The translations under genes and the position numbers were made by a program. From Melampsora larici-populina 98AG31 (Eukaryota; Basidiomycota; Pucciniomycetes; Pucciniales; Melampsoraceae): a stretch of DNA of 64,000 bases. The notes under the pieces are model-generated. The model worked only from the letters and a program-made list of their open reading frames with translations. It did not search any database and was not told where the DNA came from. Positions 11,346 to 23,840 of the stretch are shown here, in pieces. The stretch spans positions 2,677,601 through 2,741,600 of the forward strand of contig NW_006768765.1 of the NCBI RefSeq assembly GCF_000204055.1, read 5' to 3'. The first letter of the stretch is position 1. Each line of letters starts with the position of its first letter.

Positions 11346-12716
11346 GTTCGCTAATTACCTCCCTTGTCCTCTTTGAGTTTTAGCCCGTTTTAGCCCGTTT
11401 TGTTTGAAACACTCCATCCTGATCGCGGTATTCATTTTTCTACTGAATATCAAGGAGCCCATTGTGGTGATGAAACTTTTGTTGACTCCAGGTCTAACCG
11501 AGAGACATATCTGTAAGTAGTCTTTAAAGCATGTTTGATTGTTTGCAAAATTTTTGATAGGCTATCTTTCATGAGGCACAATTTGTATTGCCATCAATGA
11601 ATCTCACATCTGTATCTGTTTCCACTTCTGCAATCATCACATAAGTAAATCAATGACTTATCTTCTCAAGTTCAAGATGATTGTGCTATCTTCATAGGCT
11701 TGGAAATTGATTTTGTTGCCTGTAACCTGTTATTATCAGCTCATCCAATGTCTATAATCCACTATGATAAAGTCAACAATGATAAGGTCAAAAGTATGAA
11801 AAAAGAAAACAAATGTGAAATGGATGTTGTAAAAAACATCCATTGACTGCAGTGGTAAAAAGTGATAGACATGCTGTAGAAGTGGTGGTAGATGGGCAAA
11901 GTATGTAGTAATTAAGCAAGGTGAAATTGAGGTGAAATTTAAAGTGGTAGGTGGTTGAGGTGGCTGGGTGGAGCAAGTTCAATTTCAGTTGAAGATGTGA
12001 CTGAGGTTTAATCAGATGATTGTCTAATCTAATTACTTGTCCAATAAGTCCACTTATTGACAATAGCTATATTGTGCTTTTCCCTTTGGGTGTAAAAGGA
12101 AGGTGTAATTTTCTACATTGGTGGAAACAAATAGGTGTAAAATTTGATCTGAGGTGGCTCATATGGAATTTGACACACCAAACATTTTACACTCATTACC
12201 TGGTGGAAAGAATCTGAGTGTAAAATTCAATATTGCTGGCCTCAGGATGCAATTTTCCACCCTATTTTTTCCACCTCTTGTTTTCCACTCACAAGAAAAA
12301 ATGGAAAAAAGGTGGAAAATTGCATATGACCCCCCAGGGTATGCAATTTTCCACCCGCCAGTTTTTTACACCACAAAACGGGTGGAAAGAAAAGGGTGGA
12401 AAAATACAGGTCCCCGTAAAAAACAAAGCACTAGGGTATTGGAGAAGATGAGGAAAGGGATAGTGAGATTGATGGAACAGCAGCCAATTCCGTAACTGGA
12501 TCCATACCTGGTTGCTACCGTTGTCTTGTCCTATCCCTTTGGGGCATTCTGCCACCTGTCTTCTACTATCTTTGCACTTACTCCCCAATAGATAAATTTC
12601 TAGAAGTTCCCAAACCCAATCCGGATACTTCTGTCTGTTGATTGTCCTTCCTCTCTATCTCTGCCTTATTCTACTTAGTTAACCAAACACCAACTTTGAG
12701 GAATTACGGTACTCAA

Positions 12717-12913
12717 AGTTGTGTATACTTTTCTGTGCATAGTTTTCTTTTCTTTTTTCACAACTTCACACAACCAGGGAAAACTATGTTTTTGGCTTAA
12801 AAGTACATATCTTTGAGCTTCAATCAAGAAACATACTTTTTCCAAGTTGTTTGTAGTTGCAAAAAAACACAAAAAAACTATGCACGGCCAAGTATACACA
12901 ACTTTGAGTACCG
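12717..12913. mobile_element. 197-bp MITE of the CGGTACTCAAAG family, TSD TTA
   Basis: The inverted ends begin CGGTACTCAAAGTTGTGTAT and are near-perfect for over 40 bp. Flanking TTA occurs at 12714-12716 and 12914-12916. It differs from the MITE at 10475 by its first base and by its subterminal sequence. Confidence 0.85.
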
Positions 12914-12916
12914 TTA

Positions 12917-13982
12917 ATGTGTACAGAAGCAAGAAAGAGGGAGAGGCGGGAGGGCCAAAAGATTTTTATGTGAATTAATATGACAATAATAATCAGAGGA
13001 TATATGAATTGATAAGATGATGATATAATGTAAAAGGAGAAAATAAACTGAGAATACTTTTAGGATAGAGAAGTATTCAAGTTTCCTTTGAGAAGACAAG
13101 TAAAGAAGGTGGGAGAGACTTGATTTTGATCATCGACTTGATTGTAAAAGGTGATCATTTACAACAGTAAACAGTCTCCTGATTGCAAAAAAGGTAATGA
13201 GGGTTTATAGCCAAAAGGTTTTCACAGGAATAGTCTGAGGCACATTGGAGCTTTTTAAAGTCTCTGAGAGTTTGTCCACAAATCACTAAGATTAACACAT
13301 GACGGCCCCAGAGGGTCTGACTCAAAACTGCAACAACCGGAAGCCCAATGGCGCGGCTACTACAACTAAGATAATATACCCTAATAGAAAATGGGAGGGA
13401 TGGTGGGTACAAAAAATTTGTATCTAATTTATAAAACTTTGTTATGGAGATGAAGAAACGGATAGCTGAAAACCGTGAGAACAAAGTAGATGGATAAATA
13501 AGAGTAACAAATTTGAGTAAAAGAGGAAGAAGATTACAAGATGATTGGTTTTTGTATAGAACGTAAAGAGCTACGCATAACCATTGCTGTGCTAAAAACC
13601 GTGAGTTAGTAAGATCTTCTCTGGGATTTTTGGGCGCGCTTTCAGCAAACTCAGATCAACTTTCAAAGCCACTTCGCCTACCCCCAATTCCTGTAAGTTA
13701 AAACGAGTTCCAACTACCAGGAATCCAAATCACACGCGATGCGAAATGCTTACACTGCATCATTTTGTCGAGGCGACGTCACTTGGCTACTGTAATCAGT
13801 TCTCGTATCTATAATTTCGATCATAGTGCCCATGAGAATCAAAAGCTGATCATTCACCATATATAATCGTCTGAGGGAATTATGCCGTCTTAAGAAGGCA
13901 AATGGAAAAGCAAATGATGTCGAAAATGGTAAACAGCACAGCAAGGAGCTGTAGCCTGTAACAACGCGTGACGCGAAGAATT
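12917..13982. other. Intergenic, no gene seen
   Basis: No supported frame or repeat structure was found. The sequence just outside the foldback element carries GGCGACGTCAC (13772-13782), which recurs on the other side at 18749-18759. Confidence 0.4.
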
Positions 13983-16900
13983 TACAGTCGTTTTCAAAAA
14001 GCTTGCCGCTAATTCACCGCCAAATCACCAGCGGCGACTCATACAGCTGGTTCTCAGACAGCAGTGTGGCCACTCCCACAGAGCTGTCTGAAACACCTTT
14101 TCTCGACCATTGGCGGCCACTCGCGGCCATTCCGCTTCTGGCCCATGTAAAGTTCAATCCCTCCCTCGAACCATAACCTATACACATACATACGCGTGTG
14201 CCGTCAGGTGCCGTCACAAAGACCTACACTCAGTTTTCCTCTTATCCTTGATTCTCCGATCGCTCGTCTCCACTATGTACGCACTAACACGAATGTCCAT
14301 ACCACGAACCGGGATCGAATTCGAGTCAATTGATTACCAGCAATCTCAATCATGTAGTCCTCAAATTCATTTGAGATCTTCACAATCGTGATCTTCACAA
14401 TCCTCGCAATTGCATCACCTTCCAAGGATCACCTTCCAAAGTGGCCAAATCTGATTGATCAAAACTCTAACTTGCCGGTATTCAATGGAACAAAGAATTG
14501 ATGCTCAAGGTGACCTCTTGGCAAAGTTCAAGTGCTCACTAGTGACTTTGAAGAGTGTGACTCACTTGATCAGGAAGTCTTATGTCTTTTCTTTGCATTT
14601 GTAGACACTGAGACAAATTGCTGATCACTTACCGGATACCTCAATGTTTGCTTGTTAGGTGATCCAATCAACAAAAACAAAATAATTCCAAATCATATCT
14701 TTCAGCTTAAACTTCAATTAATACAAAAGATAGTATTCCTGTAGTGGTTACTGCATATGATATGAAATCATCCTGAATGAACCTCAATATTGATCTCAAA
14801 CACATCCACCCTATAGTTTCTCAACATTTGTCTTAGTTGTAGTCAGTATGATTGTGGGCAAGACAAGAAAGCAGATGCTGTGTTTATTTCATTCAAGTTA
14901 TCAATGTATTTTAGTACTAATTGTAAAGGCATTTGGATGTAAGATTGATCTCAAGGTAAATTATTGGGTATTTTATTGTCTTGTGTCCCTTTTTAATTTG
15001 TGTTTGCAAAAGGCCTGTAAGCATCTTTACCAAGTGATAGATCTTCAAAGATTGAAATGTTTTTTTCCTGTCTCGTATCTATTGTGTTGTATTAAGTTGA
15101 GGATCACATGACAAAAGATAAGGATACTTGAAAAAATGCTTTCTTTTCTTTTCTAAGCAACGGATGAGGTGAGATGAGACTTGAATTTGATGCATGATTG
15201 CATTTCTAGGACTCTGGTATAACCTGCAACTACTAGGTCTTTCATAGGTTCTGTCTCAACAACATCAATGGTTGAAAAATGTTGAGCTGATCAATTTGAG
15301 ACACCAGAATAATTTGAGACATGAGTAACCAGGTGTCTCAGTGAAAACAACCATTGGTGGCAAGAGTATTTGTGTGAGCAGTAAAGACATATGTGGTTAT
15401 ATACATGAATACACATGACAGGGGTGCATTTTTATGGTATCATCAGAAAGCTCTAACCCCAGTGGACCATTTGAGCTTTTATTTGAGTGATTCAGACCAT
15501 AAACAAAAAATTTATCACTCCTCATGTCCTTGTAAGTTACTGTGCTGGACAGGAAAGATGAATGCAGCTATGTAGATTGTCAAATATGTGATTGGTGTGA
15601 CTTGATGATAATTTATTGAAGCCCTAGCATGAGCAGAAAAGGTGAGTTCTTTTTAAGGCATTTGGATTCCAAATGAAAAAGGTATGGCAAATTGTGTCCT
15701 TGAAACTTGTAATGCAAAATAGTACGGGACAGAGAAGATAAATGCGGCTATGGGGATTTTTACACATGTGGTGAGTCAGATGTAAATGTAGATTCATGAA
15801 GCCTCAGTATTAGCAAACAAGATGAATCCTTTTTATAGGTATTTGAATGACAATTGAAAATGTTATCAACAATTGTGTCCTTGCTGATCATGATGCAAAA
15901 TAATACGGACGGGGGATATACATGCAGCTATGGGAATGACTACATATATGTTGGGTGTGATGTATCAGCTTATTCATGTAGTGCTAGAAGCTGCGGAAAA
16001 AATGAGCCACTTTTCATGGCTCTTTGATTACAATTGAAAAAGTTATTGGCAATTCTGTCCTTGCAAGCCATAAGGGCAAAATAATGCTGAATAGTGAAGA
16101 TAAATGTGGCTATGGAAATCACTGCATGTCTGGTGAGCATGATATGATAGTAAATTCATAAAGTCCTATCCAAGGCGGAAAAAATGATCCACTTTCCAAG
16201 CATTTTGACCATAAACTGGAAAAGTTATGGTAAATCTTGTTATTTTGACCCAGAAGTGTGACACGAAGTGTTATGTGCCAGCACCACACAACTCCTTGTT
16301 TTGAGTACCAATGATGAGATTTTTCATAACTTTCTCAGTTTATGGTCAAAATGCTTGGAAAGTGGATCATTCTTTCCGCCCATAATGGGACTTTCTGAAT
16401 TTACTATCATATCACAATCACCACATATGTACCAATTTCCATAGCCACATTTATCTTCACTATTCAGCATTATTTTGCCGTTATGACTTGCAAGGACACA
16501 ATTGCCAATAACTTTTTCAATTGTGATCAAAGAGCCATGAAAAGTGGCTCATTTTTTCCGCAGCTTCTAGCACTACATGAATAAGCTGATACATCACACC
16601 CAACATATATGTAGTCATTCCCATAGCTGCATGTATATCCCCCATCCGTATTATTTTGCATCATGATCAGCAAGGACACAATTGTTGATAACATTTTCAA
16701 TTGTCATTCAAATACCTATAAAAAGGGTTCATTTTGTTTGCTAATAATGAGGCTTCATGAATTTACAATTACATCTTACTCACCACATGTGTAACAATCC
16801 CCATAGCCGCATTTATCTTCTCCGCCCCGTACTATTTTGCACAATGAGTTTCAAGGACACAAGTTTTGATACCTTTTTCACTTGTAATCCAAATGCCTTA

Positions 16901-18732
16901 AAAAGAACTCACCTTTTCTGCTCATGCTAGGGCTTCAATAAGTCACAATCAAATTACACTCATCACATATTTAAGAATCTATGTAGCTGTACTTATCTTC
17001 CCTGTCCAGTATAGTAATTTGCAAGGACACAATGGCTGATATGTTTTTTGTTCTTGATCCGGTTATACCAGAACTCTTGGAATACAATGGTTCATCAAAT
17101 TGAAGTTTGATCTCATCTCAGCTCATCTGTTTCTGGGGAAAAAAGACATAGGGCATTTTTTCTAAAGAAAACCCATCTTTTTTGTCATTGGATCCTCAAC
17201 TGAATATAACACAACTACACAGATACAAGATACAAGACAAAGAAATATTTAACACCAAAGGATGCGACTGGCACTCATGTTCACCTCCTCAGTGGATATG
17301 AAAATGCCTTAGCTAGCTTACCCATCAATGAAGTTTTATCAGAACTTTGTCACTCACATTCACCCTCAAAAGGGACCCGCACCAGTGCAAGATATCCCTT
17401 AAGGTGGTCACAGAGCACAACATCAAGGTAAATGTACATCACCATTAGTTACTATATTTCCCCCACACTCTGAATCTGTCTCGAATTAAAGCTCATTTCA
17501 AAATGTGATCATATGTATACAATGTATATGGTACATATACACAACTTTACAAATACAATACAATAATCAAAGGGAAGCTGATGCAAAGCTTCAGCACTTA
17601 GAGGCTGTGATTCACTTTGACAAAATGGAATGATAATCTGATCATTGAAGCCAAGGATGCAACTGTGAGGAAAACTTCTTGTTCTTGGGATCAAAAAATT
17701 GAATAATTTGTACGAGTATCAGAACAAAAGCAAACTCTGAATGCAATTGAAACCAAAGATTAAGTGACCATCTCAATCAGATACCTATAAGTAAATTGAG
17801 CTCAAGCAGATTGAAGTGAATGATTTTGATATAAGCATTGTCAGGGTCAAAATTTGTATTTAAGGTTCTGTTTGAATATGTAGATTGAAGATTTGATTTG
17901 GATTCATGTCGACTACCAGTTATAACATGAGTAAAATCTTTGGTTTGTTTTTCTCTTCCAATCTCTAGTATCATCTTGATTGTTTCATTTATGTCCGGTA
18001 CGTCTCATATTTTGGCTCCCAGGCCCGAGTCGATTCGAGGATCCAGTCTTTGCAATCTCATTTTGGGATGATGATGCAAGTCGATTTGTGATTCAATCGA
18101 GACCCAAGATAATCTTGAGATAAATGTGGCCTGGGCTATCAAAACTTAATTCTTCACAGATGGTGTACAGTATTAGAAAGGATTAACTACTTATTTGGCA
18201 AGATTGTTTGTGAAAAACAAACCAAATATCCAAGGGCTTGTTTCTGATCCAGCATAACCGAAAGGAGATCGACTTCGAAATTGAGTACTACATATCTTGA
18301 AGGTTAGTTGAGTCTAATCTTGAACCAAGTTCTTGAGTTTTCACATAAACTTTGAGATTGCTTGTGATCGATCGACTCGAATCCGATCTCGTTTCGTGGT
18401 ATGGACATTCGTGTTAGTGCGTGCATAGTTGATACGTGGAAATCGGACGATCAAGGATAAGAGGAAAACTGAGTGTAGGTCTTTGTGACGGCACCTGACG
18501 GCACACGCGTATGTACGTGTATAGGTTATGGTTCGAGGGAGGGATTGGACTTTACATGGGCCAAAAGCGGAATGGCCGCGAGTGGCCGCCAATGGTCGAG
18601 AAAAGGTGTTTCAGACAGCTCTGTGGGAGTGGCCACACTGCTGTCTGAGAACCAGCTGTATGAGTCGCCGCTGGTGGCCAAATTGCTCGAGTTTTGCGGG
18701 CAAATTTCGGCAAGCTTTTTGAAAACGACTGT
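13983..18732. mobile_element. Large foldback element with nested palindrome
   Basis: The outer arms 13983-14349 and 18352-18732 are inverse copies with high visual identity, from TACAGTCGTTTTCAAAAAGC at the edge to CAATCTCAA inside. Within them, a second palindrome has arms at about 15060-16230 and 16325-17225. Its left arm carries an extra block (about 15230-15495) absent from the right. No transposase or long open frame is present. Clear target duplications were not found. The structure resembles foldback-type DNA elements, but no named family can be assigned. Confidence 0.7.
15540..17060. repeat. Eight ~180-bp units arranged 4 + 4 inverted
   Basis: A landmark G(C/T)(A/G)GCTATG recurs at 15564, 15744, 15924 and 16106 on the plus strand, and in inverse form near 16439, 16621, 16801 and 16981. 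The spacing is thus 180 or 182 bp. Each unit also holds a TTGTCCTTG block and a GCAAAATAAT-like block. The centre of symmetry lies at about 16231-16324. The units in one arm have diverged from each other more than each has from its mirror partner, for example the two GCATGTATATCCCCC-type units. Confidence 0.8.
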
Positions 18733-19901
18733 ACCCATCGTTCGTCCTGGCGACGTCACCATAACTCCTTTTGTATTCTCTTATCTAAAAGCTCGCTCCT
18801 AGTGTCAATGGAAAAGTTGTATGTACTTGGGGTAGAGAAAGAACAACCAAAAAAGATGAGCTTTTTCGGATACCTTGCCGATCTTGGAAGTTGAACGTTA
18901 GCGAGCCGATAGGAGTCCCGCAAGAGGGAGATTTCTATCGTTGGATGGATATGCCAGAAAAGTAGAAAGAAGTACATACCAGACCATTGATGAATGTTTT
19001 TTTTTGATGATTCCCATTGGTCGGGACGGTGATCGTTCAAACTCGTTGAGCAGTTAACCGCAATCCGATCAATCCAACTTGAAACATTGGGAATAAAAGT
19101 TACAAATCTTCTGATGATGTCTTGCACTAGAATTTGAACTCAACTCTCGACTTTGCTCTTCATTTTTTGTTTATGATTTTCATTCAAAAGTTGATGCTTG
19201 CGTGAAGTCTCTTGGCTTGACAAAGGTTTTGGTGAAGAACCTTATGAAATGCACGCACGTTGATGTGAAAGTAAGGTTAGATAGAAATAGGTTGGTGAAC
19301 TTCTAAGGCCAATACTTCGATTTGGTCAATGTGAATCCCCATATAGACCTCAGCTTACCCCAACGAATGCACCGATGATGAGCAAGGTAGCAACTAGACT
19401 ACTTTGATCACACCAGAAGAACTAAAGAATTCCTCTATGAACTTCTACATGACCATAAACTCAGTCATCAGTCATCAGTCATCACCTTGGGAATGAAAGC
19501 TTGAATTGAAGCAGTTTCAGAGAAGAAGAAGTTTGAATTGGAGAAGCTTTGCACCCTTTTTTGTTTCAAGAATTGTACTCATGAAGGTTCGAAGGGATTT
19601 GATTGCGGGATATGATGTATGAAAGAGTACAATCTACAAGATTCTATGTAAAGTACAAACTGTCAAAGGAATTATGTAAATTGAAAATTTGAAATGGTTT
19701 CTGTAAATTTTGAACCAAATCAAGAAAACAGAACAGAACTACTTTGAACTTCAACTCACTCGATTCACTCCAGTCAACAAGAAATCAAGAATTCATCAAG
19801 AAACTATCATCAAGATGAAAACTTCAAAATAGTAAATAGTCTATCAAGCATCACTCACTCACTCTCATTTTACATCACTTTTTAACTTTTCACCTTTCAC
19901 C
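18733..19901. promoter_or_regulatory. Upstream region of the chitin synthase gene
   Basis: No gene seen in 1.2 kb. The last 60 bases before the ATG at 19902 are pyrimidine-rich with CACTCACTCTCATTTT-like runs, a common leader composition in fungal genes. No TATA box stands out. Confidence 0.4.
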
Positions 19902-22900
19902 ATGTCATACCAAAGACAATCACCTCAAATACGATCACGACCATCACAGCAACAACAACAACAACAACAACAACAACAACCACCACCATCCAATTCAGCT
20001 TCTTATCATCAATCAAGACCCCATAACTTGGTTCAAACTTTATCACCTACTCATTCTCCACTTCATCCTACTTCTCATTATCAATCACCTATCACTCCTA
20101 CTTCTTTATCATCTTCTCCAAACTCAATCATCAAACATCAGAATCTAATCCAACAACCTACTATCAAACAACCTAATAATCTATCAAGAGCTAAAACTTT
20201 AACTAGACCTGAACGTCATGTGAATCCAACTCCACTCATCAATTCAAACCTTTCAGCTGGTTTCTCAAACAATCCTAATCAATCTCAATCTCAATCTCAA
20301 TCTTGGTATCATCCTTGGCCACTCTATGTTAGACTGTTATCATTTCCTATACCTTCATGCTTATTATCAACTTGTGGTATACCCGATCCAATCGCTCAAC
20401 AAGCTTGGCGTGAAAAATTAGCATTATGTTCAATTGCTCTATTAGCTGGTCTTTTTACTGCTTTTGTCACTATCATCATGAATAGAGTCTTATGTCCTCC
20501 TGATCCACTCTTTAATGATCTTTATTTGGATTTATCATCTCACTCTTTAACTTTAGGTATCTCGGAGTCGAGCTTTCAATGCCACTGAAGCTATCTCAAC
20601 TCGATCTTTAATTTCACAAGAACTTATCGGTCAAGATATCACTTCACTCTTTGATCATTCTCATCAAACCTTTCAAGCTTGTCAAGGTTTTGAACAAAGA
20701 CAGTTTGTCACCTCTAATCTTTGTGCAAACTTAACTCATCCAACTTCAACTTGTCTCTTACCTCAACTTAACCCTCACACATTACAAACTCTCAGATTAC
20801 AAAACACATCACGTCAAAGTGGGTTATGCTTGGAATCAAATCGAACCTGCTACCTTATTCTTTCGTACTCAATGGGATCGTACTTAATTTCGAATCTTAC
20901 TTAGCTTCAACTAAACCGATCCCTACCGATCTAGTCGATTCAGCTATCAGATTGATGTTATCAAATCCAAAACTCATGGGTCAAGATGCTACCAGATTAT
21001 TTTCAAATTCAATCGAACTTCGAAACGTTTCACCTTGTTTACAAGCCAGATTTAGATCAGGAGCCATTGATAAGATTACTCCAGGTTGTTTTGCTTCTCA
21101 ATTATTTCTTTATGTTTCATTGGTGGTCATCCTAGGAGTCGTCATGGTTCGATTCATCATGGCGATCTTCTTTAGTTGGTTTATTTCTGATCGACTCATC
21201 AAACCACCTCGGAATCTTAGACGTAAAGGTTTAAGTCCAGCTGTCTTACCGGCTGGTGCTAATCTAAGTTTAAGTCATTCAAATGGTCATGCTCCTTGGG
21301 TCAACACTTTACAATCACCACCACCATCATCAAAATCGAAACCGACTTTATCAGAAAAAACTTCATTATTAACAGGACCTAAAGCCAACCAAAGAAATCT
21401 GAATCCGAAACCAAGACCTAAATCAGTTAATCCAGTGGATTCGAATGGATTAATTAATTTAGCTTCGATTGGTGCTGAATTATTTTGTGTTTGTTTGGTG
21501 ACATGTTATTCAGAAGGAGCCGAAGGGATAGGCAAAACTCTGGATTCCATTGCCGGTTCAGATTATGCTGATAGTCGAAAGTTATTGTTTATCGTTTGTG
21601 ATGGGATGATCACCGGTCATGGTGAAAAACTTTCAACACCTGATATTTGTGTTTCGATGATCGAACCTGATCCTAGGTTTTCAGATCCAATGCCTATGAG
21701 TTATCATGCTGTTGCTTCTGGTTCTAAAGAACACAATCAGGCTATGGTTTATGCTGGTCATTATAGTTGAGTGTTTTTTTTTCTACCACCAAGTCTCTAG
21801 TTTAAAAACGAGTTGGCTAATGATTGATACATATCCAACAGCTAGAGTCAAGGGACATCGTACACCAGTGATTGTGGTGGTGAAATGTGGTACAGCAGAA
21901 GAAGGTAGAATAGAAAAGAAACCAGGAAACAGAGGCAAACGAGATTCCCAAATGATCTTGATGAATTTCTTTTCCAGAGTGACTTATAATGATCGAATGA
22001 GTCCATTAGATTATGATTTGTTTAGAAAGATTCAAGCTTTGATGGGAGTCACACCTGATTTCTTTGAAGTTTGTTTAATGGTAGATGCAGATACGACCGT
22101 AGGGAAAGATTCGATTACTCATCTAGTCAACTGTATGCAACATGATCCTTATATTATGGGAGTCTGTGGTGAAACGAGAATAGCCAACAAACGGGCCACT
22201 TGGGTGACCACCATTCAAGTTTTCGAATATTATATTTCACATCATCTTGCAAAAGCATTCGAATCGGTCTTTGGAGGAGTAACTTGTTTACCAGGATGTT
22301 TTTCAATGTATAGATTAAAAGCTAGAAGATCGAATGAATCAGATTGGATTCCAATCTTATCACAACCTGAGATTTGTAGAGAATACAGTCAATCGACCGT
22401 TACTACCTTACATCAAAAGAATTTATTATTATTAGGTGAAGATCGGTTCTTGACTACCTTGATGATCAGAACGTTTCCATCTAGAAAGATGATGTTCTGT
22501 CCACAAGCTAAATGTCGAACGGTCGTACCCGAAGAATTTAAAGTATTATTATCACAACGTAGAAGATGGATTAATTCAACGATTCATAACTTGATGGAAT
22601 TAGTTAGAGTTCCTAACCTCTGTGGTACCTTTTGTTTTTCCATGCAATTCGTCGTCTTTATGGAACTCACCGGTACAATCGTCTTACCGATCGCTATTTC
22701 CTTAACCTATTCTTTGGTCATCAATTCGATCATCAATCCTCCGAGAAACTTTGCTGATGCGATCCCATTGATCTTATTGGCCGCTATCTTGGGTTTACCG
22801 GCTATCTTGATCTTGATGACTAGTAGGAATATTTCTTATGTGCTTTGGATGTTGATCTATTTGGTGGCTTTACCTGTTTGGAATTTTGTTTTACCTCTTT

Positions 22901-23840
22901 ATGCTTTTTGGCATTGTAAGTTTTTTTTTTCGTTTTCCTTTTTTTTGAGGTTATTGATGATTGATACGATCTTGTTTTTGCGTTTTCAGTTGATGATTTT
23001 TCGTGGGGTGAAACAAGAAAAGTTGAAGGTGATGGAAAAGGAGGACATGATCATTCACAAAATGGTAATGATCAAATCGATTCAGATTTAATTCCATTAA
23101 GAAGATGGGAAGATTGGGAAAGGTAAGCTTTTTTTGTTTTCCTTTTTTAAACAAAAGAAATCCAAAAGAAAAACTTGATCAAGTGAACTAATATCTTGGT
23201 TTTTGATAATAATTCTTATTTTATAGATCAAGATTGAAAAAGATTAAAAGAGAAGAAAGACGTAAAAAAGAATTCGAAAGAGCCTTTGGAGTTAGACAAT
23301 TTCATTCGAATTATAATCATAGTGAATTAGGTGGAACCGATACGATCTCTGTTGTTTCATCTGATGATGATAGATGGGGTATGAATATTGGAAATTATGA
23401 TGGAAACCATCATCATCATCATCATCATCATACTTCAACTACATCAGGTGGAAGTTTTGGTCCACCGCCTGTTGGATTATATGAAGTTTCTAATGAAGAT
23501 GGTGTAAGTGTGGTAGATGGAAATGAATTAGAAATGATGTTAGAAACAGGTTGGGATGAACCTATAATGTAGGTGATTTTTAATCTTTCTTTTGGAGTGT
23601 GTGTTTGGAGTTCGATTTAACTGATGATTGGGTTTTTGATCTTCTTCTTTTTGACGGGTTTTTAGTTCTGATCATCATCATTCTGTACTTGATTCATATC
23701 ATTCTCCAAACCAACTTCAACATCAACATCAAAGATCACCAAGACAATTGAATGAAGAAAGTCCAATGGGATATTCCAATGAGTTTAAACCCAATGGATC
23801 ATCTTTAAAACTTTTAGATCAAGATGATGAACCTTATTGA
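19902..23840 (+). CDS. Chitin synthase (GT2 family), with three apparent 1-nt insertions in exon 1
   Basis: This membrane enzyme polymerises GlcNAc from UDP-GlcNAc into cell-wall chitin. Exons: 19902-21765, 21842-22915, 22990-23122, 23227-23568 and 23666-23840. The N-terminus is low-complexity with a Gln run (residues ~17-27). A membrane segment lies near residues 178-196, then a lumenal region, further membrane segments and the catalytic domain with [15 protein letters not shown] and QRRRW. Several C-terminal helices follow, then [13 protein letters not shown]. These are the standard chitin synthase motifs; the layout fits the class IV-like group. Reading exon 1 as a homologue needs +1 frame changes near 20560, 20817 and 20862. 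Together they restore the original frame. Sequencing error, decay or an undetected feature are all possible. The tail is His- and Ser-rich. Confidence 0.85.

Larger units (their letters stand above)
9576..12415. mobile_element. Non-autonomous Mutator-like element with long TIRs and 9-bp TSD
   Basis: Terminal inverted repeats of roughly 350 bp (about 9576-9940 and 12067-12415) bound the element. They are rich in TTTTCCACCC motifs and match each other across most of their length. The element is flanked by identical 9-bp duplications GTAAAAAAC (9567-9575 and 12416-12424). Long TIRs beginning with G plus a 9-bp duplication are typical of Mutator-like elements. No transposase is encoded. The interior holds over ten copies of TTTTACACTCA or its complement (about 10457-10945) and several younger insertions, listed separately. 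Confidence 0.8.

Noticed and set aside
14150..14330. SINE-like internal promoter (GGTTCGAGG)
   Set aside because: Only a loose B-box resemblance; no A box at the right distance and no 3' tail.
15540..17060. CRISPR-like regularly spaced repeats
   Set aside because: The units are 180 bp, divergent and mirrored, in a eukaryotic genome; this is a satellite-like palindrome, not a repeat-spacer array.
14014..18802. 93-aa to 105-aa frames in both outer arms of the foldback element
   Set aside because: The same sequence opens on several frames and strands in both arms, which is what inverted repeats produce; no domain is visible.
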